Position numbers and translations under genes: made by a program | Notes under the pieces: model-generated | What the model saw: only the letters and a program-made list of their open reading frames with translations | The model's database searches: none | What the model was told of the DNA's origin: nothing | Source: RZYY01 sp036794825 | Lineage (GTDB): Bacteria; Bacteroidota; Bacteroidia; Bacteroidales; 4484-276 | Assembly (NCBI GenBank): GCA_036794825.1 | Contig: DAIRGA010000020.1 | Location: forward strand, 1 to 64,000 | Reading direction: 5' to 3' | Length of the DNA stretch: 64,000 bases | Shown: in pieces, positions 7,041 to 16,660 of the stretch | Position numbering within the stretch: position 1 is the stretch's first letter | Layout of the letters: the number at the start of each line of letters is the position of its first letter

Positions 7041-8765
7041 CTATAATTTGATCCATAAATACTGGTAAGGCTTAAGCTTGAGCGTTTGTAGCTTCTCATC
7101 ATAATCTGCTCTTTTGCCAAAAAGATCTACCCAGGTTATCTCTGGTTGTATTTTCAACCTGCATTCCTGCGCTTGAGGCGAAAGATTCTGCAAAATGAGC
7201 AACTGCTGTGTTTCCGATTTACGGATGTAGGCCAGCACTGAATGATTTAATCCGCCTTCAGGTTTCAGCGGATCGAGCCAGTGGATTACACCATGGCCAA
7301 AAACATGGTAATTCTTCCGCATTCTCACCATTCGGGAGATTTTCTCAAAGACCTTTGCAGAAAAGGAATCCCGAGTTTGCAAATCCTTTTCAATCTGCTC
7401 CCAGTCCATTCTGCCCCTAACCAGGAAACGGGTGTCGTCCTTTCCGGTTTCTTTTATTTTTTCAGCGTAAAAGGCATGGTCGTTAAGTTTCCCATATTCA
7501 TCGCCGTAATAAATTATAGGTGTACCGGGCAAAGTGAGCATTATAGAATAGATGAGGGCGATTTTATCAGGGTTCCGGTGCATCAGCTCGGCCAGGCGTG
7601 CCGAGATTCCTTCCCCACGCCGGAAATCCCATCGCGGATCGTGGCAGTAGTTTTTGTGGATGTATGCTCTGTCTTCTTCTGAAACATAAACCAGTTCAAG
7701 ACTCAGCTCGTCATGACATCTTAAAAAAGTAAACCACTGAGCATTTTCGGGAATTTGGGGAGTAACCTCAGGACTGAGCGTCTGCCTGACCGGCTCCCTG
7801 TTCTCCATAGCGATGGATTTGAAGATTTGTGGCATAAGCGGAAAGTGGTAACCGGCATGACATTCGTCGCCGCTGCCAAAGTATTTGACCACCTCTACAG
7901 GTTTTTGACAAGCTTCGGCAAGCAGCAGTGTGTGGGGTCGAACACTATCAACTACAGCCCTGAAAAATTTCACAATGGCGTGAGTCTGAGGCAGATTCTC
8001 ACAATCTGTTCCCTCTTCTTTCCAAAGGTAAGGAATGGCATCCACCCTGAATCCATCAACGCCAATGTTCAGCCAATAGAGAAGGTTTTTAGACATCTCG
8101 ATGAGAACCTGCGGGTTGCGGTAATTCAAATCGGGCTGGAAAGAGAAAAACCTGTGGAAAAAGTACTCATCACCCAAAAGCTCCCAATTGCTCGTCTCCA
8201 TACCTTTAAAAATTATGCGCGCATCCTGGTAAAGTTTGTCATCATTGCTCCAGATATAAAATTCCCTGAATGGGTTGTCCTTGCCTTTTTTGGCCTCGAC
8301 AAACCAGAGATGTTCCTCCGAAGTGTGATTCATCGCAATATCAAAAATTACCCGGATGTTCCGGCTGTGGGCATCATCCAGAAAATCCCGGAAAACAGCG
8401 ATTTTCTCATCGTTTGATGACTGAAGCGGCAACCCGAGTAAATCACCGCGTATTTTGGTGTAATCCCTGATATCGAAACCGGCGTCGCGCATGGGAGAAT
8501 CGAGAACCGGCAACAGCCAGATACAGTTGACTCCTAAATTTTCGAGGTAATCAAGCCGTTGCCGCAGGCCTTGAAAGTTTTCGCTGAAAAGGTCAACGTA
8601 AAGGGAATAAACAATGGCCTCTTTGTACCAGCCAGGCTGCTGCGGCTGAATCTGGTTTACCTTTTTGAAATCATCAAGGTAGGCTAAAAAGTTGGCTAAA
8701 GTGTCATCTGCTGACCGGTCATAGAGTTCATACCAAATGGATTTAAGCGCTTCGACTGTTGACAT
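7041..8765 (-). CDS. GH13 alpha-amylase-family protein (trehalose-synthase-like)
   Basis: 574 residues, a full GH13 enzyme: conserved region I DIAMNH (142-147), region II GFRVDA with nucleophile Asp242, region III LLAEA with acid/base Glu284, and region IV CHDEL with Asp352. The sequences around region IV (FLRCHDELSLELV) and the following helix resemble trehalose synthases and related GH13 subfamilies rather than classical secreted amylases. No signal peptide is visible, so it should act in the cytosol. It begins 21 nt after the GH31 gene, so the two probably form one operon handling alpha-glucans or maltose/trehalose. The exact substrate is inference. Confidence 0.85.
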   Translation of the reverse strand: MSTVEALKSIWYELYDRSADDTLANFLAYLDDFKKVNQIQPQQPGWYKEAIVYSLYVDLFSENFQGLRQRLDYLENLGVNCIWLLPVLDSPMRDAGFDIRDYTKIRGDLLGLPLQSSNDEKIAVFRDFLDDAHSRNIRVIFDIAMNHTSEEHLWFVEAKKGKDNPFREFYIWSNDDKLYQDARIIFKGMETSNWELLGDEYFFHRFFSFQPDLNYRNPQVLIEMSKNLLYWLNIGVDGFRVDAIPYLWKEEGTDCENLPQTHAIVKFFRAVVDSVRPHTLLLAEACQKPVEVVKYFGSGDECHAGYHFPLMPQIFKSIAMENREPVRQTLSPEVTPQIPENAQWFTFLRCHDELSLELVYVSEEDRAYIHKNYCHDPRWDFRRGEGISARLAELMHRNPDKIALIYSIMLTLPGTPIIYYGDEYGKLNDHAFYAEKIKETGKDDTRFLVRGRMDWEQIEKDLQTRDSFSAKVFEKISRMVRMRKNYHVFGHGVIHWLDPLKPEGGLNHSVLAYIRKSETQQLLILQNLSPQAQECRLKIQPEITWVDLFGKRADYDEKLQTLKLKPYQYLWIKL

Positions 8766-8786
8766 AGCTAAAAATTTTGTGGTTAA

Positions 8787-11264
8787 TTACTGAACCTGAA
8801 TATTTACAATCGGTTCCTGCATTTTGAACCGGATATGGAGCAATTTTTTATTAGAATCAAAATAAGAACCCATGGCCTTCGATGCGTGGTAGACTACAGC
8901 GGAAGCTGAAGGATTCAGCTTAATTTTTCCAACTTTGATCAACCCCGGATCTTCTTCAAAACCATGTATTACCAGCTCGATATTCCTCGCAGTAGGCTTT
9001 CCGGTGTAATTCATGTTTTCTTTGCGGAAGAAGGAGAACATCATGAAATTGTCGAAATGCATGGACTTCATGGTCAGCGTTTCATAAAGCCCGTTTTTAA
9101 AGGCTGATTTGGATTCACCATCATCGTCATACATGGTAAATTCCGAATTGAGCACGCCAGGATCGAAATAATGATGAATTACCAGGTTTTCGGAGGAATA
9201 TTCTGTTGTGTTCCTGATGGGCTCAATCATTGGGATAAAACTCCCTCCACGGGCAAATACTGGGATATTTTCAATAGTCACCGGCATTTCCAGCCACTGG
9301 CCACCAACATAGCTTTGTTCTCCAAAAAAGTCGTACCATTTTCCTTTGGGCAAATAAAGCCGTCTCGACTGAGCGCCTTTTTCCAGCACCGGCGCCACCA
9401 GTAAGTCACCTCCCCAAAGGAAAGTGTCGTCAGTGTTGCTGACTTCAGGGTTGTCTGGTTCTTCGAAAAAGAGTGGTTTGGTAAGCGGGATTCCCTTAGT
9501 GCTGTTGAGCCATGCGATGGAGTAGTTGTAAGGGAGCATACGGTAGCGAAGGTCAATGTAACGTTTGAGAATTTGCTGTGCATGCTGGCTGTAGAAAATT
9601 GGCTCAACCGGCGCATTGGTATCTCCATGAGGGCGAAAAACCGGGTTGAATACGCCATATTGCATCCATCGCAGGTAAAGTTCTTCATCCGGCTCTCCCA
9701 TTGCAAACCCCCCCAGATCAGAATGCATGTAGGAAAAACCGCTCAACGCCATGCCAAGAACCGCACGAGGCTGCACCTGGAATCCGCTCCAATCCCTGGA
9801 AACATCTCCCGACCATGGGTAGACGCTATAACGTTGCGAGCCGGCGAACCCCGAACGGTTAAGATTAAAAAGCCTCACTTCCGGGTATTCGTTTCCATAG
9901 TAATCCCACAGCATTTTGTGCCAGTAGTGGCTGTAGATATTATGAACCTCATCGGCGCTTCCAATCAGGTGTTTCATGGCAGATGGGTGTTTTTCAGGCT
10001 CTCCAAGATCGCCCCACCAGCCGGCTACCCCTATTTCGTTCTGCCTGCGGTATTGCTCCCAGAACCACTTTCGGGCCGCAGGGTTAAAAATGTCAATCAA
10101 GCCGCCAAGGCCAAACCAAAAGTCCTGAATAACAAAGGTTTCGCCCTTATCATTGGTTCCCATCAGACCGGAGTCGGCCGCAAGCTTCCAGTTTTGAGAT
10201 TCCTGTAAAATGAAAGGCTCGGTGATCAGAATGGTTTTCACTCCCTTATCTTTAAAGCGCTGGATCATCTTTTCAGGTTCAGGCCAGCTTGGTTTGTACC
10301 AGTCGAGATCGCCCATGAAAAAATGATCGTGAATGCCCTGGCCAAACCAGTAAAGATCAATAATAATGGCATCCAGGGGATACCCGGCTTCAATCATCTG
10401 ATCAACAATAGCTTCAGCTTCATTTTGGGTTTTATAACCAAATTTCGACTGAAGATTCCCCAATGCCCACCTGGGCGGCATCGGCTGAAAGCCAGTAAGT
10501 TTGCAATATTCCTCCATCAACGAATCATAGTTTGGATCAGCAATAATAATGTAGTACGACATCTTACCGCCGATTGAACTGAACTCCATCACGTTTTTCT
10601 GAAAAACATCCAGGTCGAGCCAACCCTTTGGAGCATTGTCAAACAGCAGTCCGTATCCCTTCGATGAAACCACAAAAGGCACGGAAAAATTGAGGTTGGG
10701 CGAATTGTGATTGTAAGCGTAATGAGCCTGGTTGTAAAGCTCGTAACGATAACCCCTGCGATTGAGAGGGGTTGTGCGGAAACCAGCGCCATAAATCTTT
10801 TCCTCAGGATCGAGCTGAAACCTGAACCCCTCTGACTTTTTTCCTTTGAAGTACCCTTCAGATTCCGAAAGGATGACTTTTCCGTTTTTCAAAAAAAGCA
10901 ACTGAAACGGCGACTTCCTGATAACCACCTGAAAACCATCGCGCGTGAAAAACAGTTCTTTCTCATGTTCAATTATTGATCCTGCAACCTGATCCAGCGG
11001 AAGGATAACAGCATGTGACTGACTTTCATAAGATTGACCTTCGGGAACAAAGTTCACATTAACAATGGAAGAGTTGACATAACCGATAACTATAGAGCCC
11101 AGCGAAGTCTTGACAACTAATTTGTTATCAACAAATTGATGTGAAACATAACGGTTTGTTTTCTCTTTCTGAAAAGCCGAACAGTCGCTCAGCAAAGCAA
11201 TCAGGAAAAACACTCCGCCAACAACACCCAGAATAATCAGGTAAACAGGTATTTTTGAATTCAT
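8787..11264 (-). CDS. GH31 alpha-glucosidase-family protein, membrane anchored or secreted
   Basis: 825 residues. An N-terminal hydrophobic segment (about 7-26) is followed by Cys28, but the preceding LSD is a poor lipobox, so a signal anchor is as likely. The order N-terminal beta-sandwich, TIM barrel, C-terminal beta domains is that of GH31. The nucleophile is Asp419 in WWGDLGEPEKH and the usual substrate-binding blocks (AIIIDLYWFG, SGFSYMHSDLGGF) are present. GH31 members hydrolyse or transfer alpha-glucosyl or alpha-xylosyl residues. The first gene of a two-gene operon with the GH13 gene, preceded by a good -7 box. Confidence 0.9.
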   Translation of the reverse strand: MNSKIPVYLIILGVVGGVFFLIALLSDCSAFQKEKTNRYVSHQFVDNKLVVKTSLGSIVIGYVNSSIVNVNFVPEGQSYESQSHAVILPLDQVAGSIIEHEKELFFTRDGFQVVIRKSPFQLLFLKNGKVILSESEGYFKGKKSEGFRFQLDPEEKIYGAGFRTTPLNRRGYRYELYNQAHYAYNHNSPNLNFSVPFVVSSKGYGLLFDNAPKGWLDLDVFQKNVMEFSSIGGKMSYYIIIADPNYDSLMEEYCKLTGFQPMPPRWALGNLQSKFGYKTQNEAEAIVDQMIEAGYPLDAIIIDLYWFGQGIHDHFFMGDLDWYKPSWPEPEKMIQRFKDKGVKTILITEPFILQESQNWKLAADSGLMGTNDKGETFVIQDFWFGLGGLIDIFNPAARKWFWEQYRRQNEIGVAGWWGDLGEPEKHPSAMKHLIGSADEVHNIYSHYWHKMLWDYYGNEYPEVRLFNLNRSGFAGSQRYSVYPWSGDVSRDWSGFQVQPRAVLGMALSGFSYMHSDLGGFAMGEPDEELYLRWMQYGVFNPVFRPHGDTNAPVEPIFYSQHAQQILKRYIDLRYRMLPYNYSIAWLNSTKGIPLTKPLFFEEPDNPEVSNTDDTFLWGGDLLVAPVLEKGAQSRRLYLPKGKWYDFFGEQSYVGGQWLEMPVTIENIPVFARGGSFIPMIEPIRNTTEYSSENLVIHHYFDPGVLNSEFTMYDDDGESKSAFKNGLYETLTMKSMHFDNFMMFSFFRKENMNYTGKPTARNIELVIHGFEEDPGLIKVGKIKLNPSASAVVYHASKAMGSYFDSNKKLLHIRFKMQEPIVNIQVQ

Positions 11265-11290
11265 TGAGTAAAACTATGATTTAACGACGG

Positions 11291-11324
11291 CAAAAATAGG
11301 TTATTAGGAAAAATCAGGCGCAAA
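11291..11324 (-). promoter_or_regulatory. Promoter of the GH31-GH13 operon
   Basis: On the minus strand the -7 box TATTTTTG lies at 11291-11298 and a TTTG -33 element at 11321-11324, with a 22-nt spacer (the typical spacer is 19-21). The box is 26 nt before the GH31 start codon. Confidence 0.6.
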
Positions 11325-11364
11325 GGTTTTTCATTTGAAGACTAACCGTTTTCATGACTACAGT

Positions 11365-11372
11365 TACCTTTG
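11365..11372 (+). promoter_or_regulatory. -7 box TACCTTTG for the WbqC-family gene
   Basis: Exact TAnnTTTG match 48 nt before the ATG at 11421. It overlaps the alternative upstream TTG start at 11370, which therefore cannot be used from this promoter. Confidence 0.55.
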
Positions 11373-11420
11373 CTGCGATTATTAATTTCTGATTTCCAAA
11401 AAATTTTAATCCAAAGTTGC

Positions 11421-12062
11421 ATGTCTGAAGCTCAGTTTTCTGTGCTCCTTCCAACCGCCTATCTCCCTTCCATCCAGTGGTTTGTGTATGTGGTGAAGGC
11501 CGGCAGGGTTTTTATCGAACAACACGAAACCTACCCTAAGCAAACCTACCGGAACCGATGCGAGATTGCTGCTGCCAACGGTAAACTAAGCCTGACCATC
11601 CCGGTTGTAAAAGTGTTTGGAAATCACACTAAAACCCATGAAATTAGCATTGCAGATTACGAAAAATGGCAAATACTTCACTGGCGGGCATTAACAGCAG
11701 CCTACGCCAATTCGCCCTATTTCCTCTATTATCAGGACGAACTGAAGCCATTTTACACAGGCACTAATAATAACCTCCTGAAATTCAACCTCGAACTCAC
11801 TGCAAAGTTGATGAATTTGCTCGGAATAAAAAATTCGTTTGAACTTACCTCCACATTCGAATCAAAACCCGCCAATGTACTCGATTTGAGAAATGAAATC
11901 ACACCGAAAAAACCCTTTAGTCTGTTTCCATTGCCAGCCTATTGGCAGGTTTTCCAGGAAAGAAATGGTTTTTATCCGGGGTTGAGTGTAGTTGATCTTC
12001 TGTTCAATCTGGGGCCGGAATCAATTGATGTGCTGGAAGGATGCAATCCATTTAATCCGTAA
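11421..12062 (+). CDS. WbqC-family protein
   Basis: 213 residues. The start FSVLLPTAYLPSIQWF and the following E-x-HE-x-Y-x-K-Q-T-Y-R-N-R block are the hallmark of the WbqC-like family (PF08889). Members occur in O-antigen or glycan clusters and near signal peptidase genes in Bacteroidota; an amidotransferase/transglutaminase-like role in sugar modification has been proposed, without firm biochemistry. ATG at 11421 is chosen over the upstream TTG because the family begins exactly here and the -7 box overlaps the upstream start. It stands between two minus-strand genes and is probably monocistronic. Confidence 0.8.
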   Translation: MSEAQFSVLLPTAYLPSIQWFVYVVKAGRVFIEQHETYPKQTYRNRCEIAAANGKLSLTIPVVKVFGNHTKTHEISIADYEKWQILHWRALTAAYANSPYFLYYQDELKPFYTGTNNNLLKFNLELTAKLMNLLGIKNSFELTSTFESKPANVLDLRNEITPKKPFSLFPLPAYWQVFQERNGFYPGLSVVDLLFNLGPESIDVLEGCNPFNP

Positions 12063-12319
12063 GAATAGAGAGTTCAACATAGCTTACTTTAACCGGAAAA
12101 TCTTATTGAATCACTGCCGAAAAGTAAGATAATGTTGCCTTAAATACTATTGTGCTGTTCAGAAACTGAGTCTCTCCATTTAAAGCAAATTCCTTATGTG
12201 GACTGATTTAAATGCTAAAAGCCGGTAGTTAGCAGTATCATTTCCCATCACTCCATACCTGGATGAAATTCAAACTGATCACTTGTCGGTTAGATTTGCA
12301 AAAAGAGCCTAACTACTTC

Positions 12320-14392
12320 TTATTCAGGGTACTCAATCCTTATGTGATAGATGTTCATCAGTTTGCGTTTGAGGATTTTCTTGGCCACGGTAATATCCCG
12401 CAGGGTGATGCTGGAATTGGAAAACTGGCCGGAATCTACCTGCTTGTTTACAATACTGTCAACGAGGTTATTAATTGATTTTTCGTCAATTACTTTAAGG
12501 CTTCTTGAAGCGGCCTCTACCGAATCAGCCATCATCACAACCGATGTTTCCTTGGAAAACGGGATCGGACCGGGGTAGGTAAACTGCCGTTCGTCAATCA
12601 TCTCATCGGGATTTTCTTTTTGCTGCATGATGTAGAAATAGTCCACCCTCCGGTTACCGTGGTGAGTACGGATGAAGTCAATGATCTGATCGGGGAGTTT
12701 GGCTTTTTTGGCCTTTTCCACTCCTTTTATCACATGGTCAATGATGATGGCAGCGCTTTCTTCATAAGTAAGCTCGTCGTGAGGGTTGACGCCGGTTATC
12801 TGATTTTCGATAAAATACATCGGGTTATCCATTTTTCCGATGTCGTGGTAGAGCGCACCTGTTCTTGTCAAAAGCGAATTGCCGCCAATTGCGTGGATGC
12901 ACTCTTCGGACAGGTTGGCTACCTGCAGTGAGTGCTGAAAAGTTCCGGGGGCCTTCATCGAAAGTTCACGCAGCAATTTGCTGTTGGTATCCGACAACTC
13001 GAGCAACGTTACTTCGGTGACCAGTCCAAAGAGCTTTTCGTAGATAAAAATGATCGGATACGACAGCAAAATCAGGAATGCAGAACCGGCAAACATTGCA
13101 TAATTCATCACCCTGATTTCTTCAAAACTGCCCTCCTGTAACATGTTCAGACCGGTGTAAATAGCTGAATAAGATATAAAAATCACAAATGAAGAAGTAA
13201 GAAACTGCGCTCTGCGGTTGAGGTTTACAATGCTGAAAATGGTTATAATCCCTGCAATGAGCTGAGTGAAAACGAATTGGAAACTATTGGGTACCAGGAA
13301 CCCGGTCAGGATGATGGTAATGATGAAAACATAGAGAGCAAGCCTGGTATCGAAAAAGACGCGGATGATAATAGGAACAATACACAACGGAACCAGGTAA
13401 ATGAATTCAGGCTGAAGGTCGAGCACCAGGCTGGTCAAAAACACCATCAATGTAATGGTGAGAAGAATGAGCACGACCTTTTTGTTTTCTTCGAGGACTT
13501 CGCGACGAAACACATGCAAAAAGAGAGCAAGCACCAACAATGAAATGGCTACCAGAATGATCTGTCCCAACAAAATCAACCGGTAATTATTCTGACTCCC
13601 AATCCTCGATTTGTACTCTTCGCGCAGCGACTCAAGTATCTGAAACTTAGCCGGCGTAACCACTTCACCTTTGGAGATGATCCGTTCGCCCTCCTGGATC
13701 ATTCCTCGTGTGGTGGAGATGGCATCAAGCTTTTTTTGCATCTCTGCCTGTGTCAATTGATCTTTAAAGAGCACATTATGACTGAGAGACTCCTCTAAAA
13801 GCTTTCTAAGCAATTCATTATCAACAAACTCCTGGCTGGCAACTTTTTGCAGCATGGCTTCGTATGCCGACTGTAGCGTATAAAAATCAGAAAGTCTGGC
13901 CTCTTCGGCAATGTTTTGAATCACCAGCATGATCCTGAAATCACCCGGTTTGTTGTCCAGTTCAGGAACGGCCTGAACAATGCCCTGCGTGTAGATTTTC
14001 GTTAAGATTTCAAGTCCTTTTTCCCCGGTTCTACGTTTCAGATTATCCTTTGCACTGATGCTTCCGTGCTTTGCAACCCAGGCTTTATCGAGGTTTTGGG
14101 AAAATTCCTTCCGTTTGTTTTCATTCACCGACAGGTCGAATTCGAAAAACATCTCCTTGTTTTGGATAATCTCCTGCTTCTCTTTTTCAATCTCATCCGC
14201 CGGTTTTAAAATCCCAAGATCAAAAGGCGCAATAAGGTCCTGATGAAGCCATGGACGGCCGCGTGTATATTCATACTTGAATTTTGCCTCTTTCGGAAAA
14301 AAGGAAACCAGCACAACAAGGCTTATCAGGAATAGAACACCTTTCTGAATAGTCGAATAGTTCTGTGTAATGATTGACCAAAGCTGCTTCAT
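12320..14392 (-). CDS. 7TM HD-domain phosphohydrolase (PgpH-like, c-di-AMP type)
   Basis: 690 residues: TM1 at about 15-32, an extracytoplasmic 7TMR-HDED-type domain to about 270, about seven TM helices at 280-470, and a cytosolic HDIG domain. His516-Asp517 in ALYHDIGKMDNP are the metal ligands; further HD ligands are seen in TYEESAAIIIDHV and FIRTHHG. This is the architecture of Listeria PgpH, a c-di-AMP phosphodiesterase, and it is widespread in Bacteroidota. It probably controls cyclic-dinucleotide level in response to an envelope signal. It diverges from the glycosyltransferase gene across about 190 bp that hold the promoters of both. Confidence 0.9.
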   Translation of the reverse strand: MKQLWSIITQNYSTIQKGVLFLISLVVLVSFFPKEAKFKYEYTRGRPWLHQDLIAPFDLGILKPADEIEKEKQEIIQNKEMFFEFDLSVNENKRKEFSQNLDKAWVAKHGSISAKDNLKRRTGEKGLEILTKIYTQGIVQAVPELDNKPGDFRIMLVIQNIAEEARLSDFYTLQSAYEAMLQKVASQEFVDNELLRKLLEESLSHNVLFKDQLTQAEMQKKLDAISTTRGMIQEGERIISKGEVVTPAKFQILESLREEYKSRIGSQNNYRLILLGQIILVAISLLVLALFLHVFRREVLEENKKVVLILLTITLMVFLTSLVLDLQPEFIYLVPLCIVPIIIRVFFDTRLALYVFIITIILTGFLVPNSFQFVFTQLIAGIITIFSIVNLNRRAQFLTSSFVIFISYSAIYTGLNMLQEGSFEEIRVMNYAMFAGSAFLILLSYPIIFIYEKLFGLVTEVTLLELSDTNSKLLRELSMKAPGTFQHSLQVANLSEECIHAIGGNSLLTRTGALYHDIGKMDNPMYFIENQITGVNPHDELTYEESAAIIIDHVIKGVEKAKKAKLPDQIIDFIRTHHGNRRVDYFYIMQQKENPDEMIDERQFTYPGPIPFSKETSVVMMADSVEAASRSLKVIDEKSINNLVDSIVNKQVDSGQFSNSSITLRDITVAKKILKRKLMNIYHIRIEYPE

Positions 14393-14561
14393 TGATTTTT
14401 CGATAAACCGCTGCTAAAGTAACAATTTCTGACCAGGCTAAAGGTTTGGAATTTGTTGCGAGAATTTTATTTGATATGATTAACCGGATTTGACCGGAAG
14501 ATCATTGAATTTTTCAGGTCAAAAACTTTAATACGGTTGAAAATGGTTTGGGTTTTTGGCC

Positions 14562-14569
14562 TACTTTTG
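14562..14569 (+). promoter_or_regulatory. -7 box TACTTTTG of the GT4 gene
   Basis: Exact TAnnTTTG match 14 nt before the TTG codon at 14584, followed by the A-rich stretch commonly found at such starts. It decides the start codon of the glycosyltransferase gene. Confidence 0.6.
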
Positions 14570-14583
14570 CAAAAAAGACCGTT

Positions 14584-15726
14584 TTGAAAATCGCTGTAAA
14601 TACAAGATTGCTCATTAAAGGGAAACTCGAGGGAATTGGGTGGTTTACTTACGAAAACCTGAAACGTATTACGAATCAACATCCTGAGCATCAGTTTATT
14701 TTCATCTTCGATCGCAAGTTTGATGAGGAATTTATCTTTTCCCGTAACATTCATCCAATTGTTGCTTATCCGCAGGCGCGGCACCCGTTGTTATACTATA
14801 TCTGGTTTGAACATGTAATCCCCGGAGTTTTAAAGAAAACCGGAGCTGACCTATTTTTATCACCCGACGGTTACCTCTCTTTAAAATCGAAAGTACCTTC
14901 GATGAATGTGTTTCATGATCTGAACTTCGAACACTATCCCAAGGATCTTCCCTGGGTCGAACGGCGGTTTTACCGGCACTTTTTTCCTGAATATGCTCAC
15001 AAAGCCATCAGGATTGCGACGGTTTCAGAGTATTCGAAAAAAGATATCGTCAGCTTGTACGGCGTTGATAAAAACAAGATTGATGTTGTTTTCAATGGCG
15101 CAAACGAAACTTACAGGCCTGTGGGCGATGATGTGAAAAAAGCTACCAGGGAAAGATTTTCACAGGGAGCACCTTATTTTATTTTCGTGGGATCGCTGCA
15201 TCCCCGAAAAAACCTGGCAAGATTGTTTCCAGCATTTGATAAATTTAAAGAATCAGATAATCAGGGAGTTAAGCTGCTGATTGTTGGTGAGAAAAAATGG
15301 TGGACGGAAGCCATTGAAAAGGCATACAACAACCTCACTTACAAAGATGATGTGATTTTTACCGGAAGACTCGCTGTTGAAGATTTGCACCTCGTGATCG
15401 CTTCCGCTCTGGCGTTAACTTATGTCAGCTACTTCGAGGGATTTGGCATTCCGATTCTCGAATCGTTCTACTGCCACACTCCGGTAATCTCTTCCAAAGT
15501 AACCTCAATGCCCGAGGTTGCCGGCAATGCTGCCATTCTTGTAGATCCCATGTCGGTTTCTTCAATAGCAGAGGCAATGAAAAGGATGGCCGGTGATGAA
15601 TCACTGAGAAAATCACTGATCGAAAAAGGCTCGGAAAGAGCACGCATTTTCAGCTGGCAGAAGTCCTCCGAACGTTTGTGGAATTCGATAGAAACCGCTT
15701 TGAATCAGGTGAAAGAGAAGAAATAA
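14584..15726 (+). CDS. GT4-family glycosyltransferase
   Basis: About 380 residues. The N-terminal KIAVNTRLL strand and the glycine-rich loop (GIGWFTYE) start the acceptor domain; the donor domain has FVGSLHPRKNL and the E-x7-E element in YFEGFGIPILES, as in retaining GT-B enzymes of family 4. It transfers a sugar from a nucleotide donor, probably onto an envelope glycan, at the inner face of the membrane. No ATG fits: the TTG at 14584 starts exactly at the family's first strand and lies 14 nt after the -7 box. It converges with fabI. Substrates cannot be told. Confidence 0.88.
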   Translation: MKIAVNTRLLIKGKLEGIGWFTYENLKRITNQHPEHQFIFIFDRKFDEEFIFSRNIHPIVAYPQARHPLLYYIWFEHVIPGVLKKTGADLFLSPDGYLSLKSKVPSMNVFHDLNFEHYPKDLPWVERRFYRHFFPEYAHKAIRIATVSEYSKKDIVSLYGVDKNKIDVVFNGANETYRPVGDDVKKATRERFSQGAPYFIFVGSLHPRKNLARLFPAFDKFKESDNQGVKLLIVGEKKWWTEAIEKAYNNLTYKDDVIFTGRLAVEDLHLVIASALALTYVSYFEGFGIPILESFYCHTPVISSKVTSMPEVAGNAAILVDPMSVSSIAEAMKRMAGDESLRKSLIEKGSERARIFSWQKSSERLWNSIETALNQVKEKK

Positions 15727-15761
15727 ACAACCGTTGCAGGAAATTTCCGACGAAAACTGAT

Positions 15762-16631
15762 TTAGTAAGTTATTTCCTGATCTTCCTCAGAGTAATCCGG
15801 GCAATCCTCACAATCAAGGCTGCGATTGTACATCTGCATCGCCCTATAACTCATACCCATACTCGAAAAACCTCCATCGTGGAAAAGGTTCTGCATCGTA
15901 ACCTTTTTTGTGAGATCAGAAAAGAGTGTGATGCAATAGTCAGCGCACTCATCAGCCGAGGCGTTACCCAACGGCGACATCCGTTCGGTGAAGTCCATCA
16001 GCCCGTCAATTCCCTTCACACCGCTACCAGCCGTTGTTTTGGTCGGAGATTGGGAAATGGTGTTCACCCTGATTTTTCGTTCCCTGCCGTATATATAACC
16101 AAAACTGCGGGCTATGGATTCGAGCAGAGCCTTTGCATCGGCCATATCGTTGTAGCGATAAAGTGTGCGCTGTGCGGCCACATACGACATCGCCACTACC
16201 GAACCCCACTCGTTGATTGCATCCAGTTTATACGCTGCCTGAAGCACTTTATGAAACGAAACCGCAGAAACATCAAGGGTTTTTGCCAGAAAATCATAGT
16301 TTAGGTCATTATAAGGGCGGCCTTTTCGCACGTTCATTGACATACCAATGGAATGCAGGACAAAATCGAGTTTCCCGCCGAAATGCTCCATAGCTTTGAC
16401 GATAAGATTCTCAATATCGCTTTCACTAGTAGCATCAGCAGGTATAACAATGGATTCGGTTTTTGCAGCCAGTTCATCAATCTCGCCAAAACGCATGGCA
16501 ATCGGAGTATTGGTCAACACGAACCTGGCGCCTTCTTCATGAGCTCTTTCGGCAACTTTCCATGCAATTGACAAGTTGTTCAAAGCACCGAAAATTATTC
16601 CTTTTTTACCTGTTAGTAAGTTATAAGCCAT
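15762..16631 (-). CDS. fabI: Enoyl-[acyl-carrier-protein] reductase (NADH), FabI
   Basis: 289 residues with the FabI pattern: a modified nucleotide loop GKKGIIFGALNNLSIAW, HSIGM, and the catalytic Tyr-x6-Lys in YNDMADAK. The TKTTAGSGVKGIDGLM substrate-loop region follows. It carries out the last reduction of each fatty acid elongation cycle in the cytosol. The C-terminus has a short Cys/Asp/Glu-rich tail. ATG at 16631 is preferred to the upstream start at 16655 since MAYNLL starts the conserved fold. It starts 29 nt after recN and is likely cotranscribed with it. Confidence 0.93.
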   Translation of the reverse strand: MAYNLLTGKKGIIFGALNNLSIAWKVAERAHEEGARFVLTNTPIAMRFGEIDELAAKTESIVIPADATSESDIENLIVKAMEHFGGKLDFVLHSIGMSMNVRKGRPYNDLNYDFLAKTLDVSAVSFHKVLQAAYKLDAINEWGSVVAMSYVAAQRTLYRYNDMADAKALLESIARSFGYIYGRERKIRVNTISQSPTKTTAGSGVKGIDGLMDFTERMSPLGNASADECADYCITLFSDLTKKVTMQNLFHDGGFSSMGMSYRAMQMYNRSLDCEDCPDYSEEDQEITY

Positions 16632-16660
16632 GTTTTCAGATTTAAATTTTTGCAAAGAAA

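Noticed and set aside
7755..8417. Plus-strand open frame of 220 residues inside the GH13 gene
   Set aside because: Antisense shadow of a well supported gene; no family features, promoter or ribosome binding site.
9573..10208. Plus-strand open frame of 211 residues inside the GH31 gene
   Set aside because: Antisense shadow over the catalytic domain of GH31.
15678..16304. Plus-strand open frame of 208 residues overlapping the GT4 end and fabI
   Set aside because: Antisense to fabI, with composition unlike a real protein.
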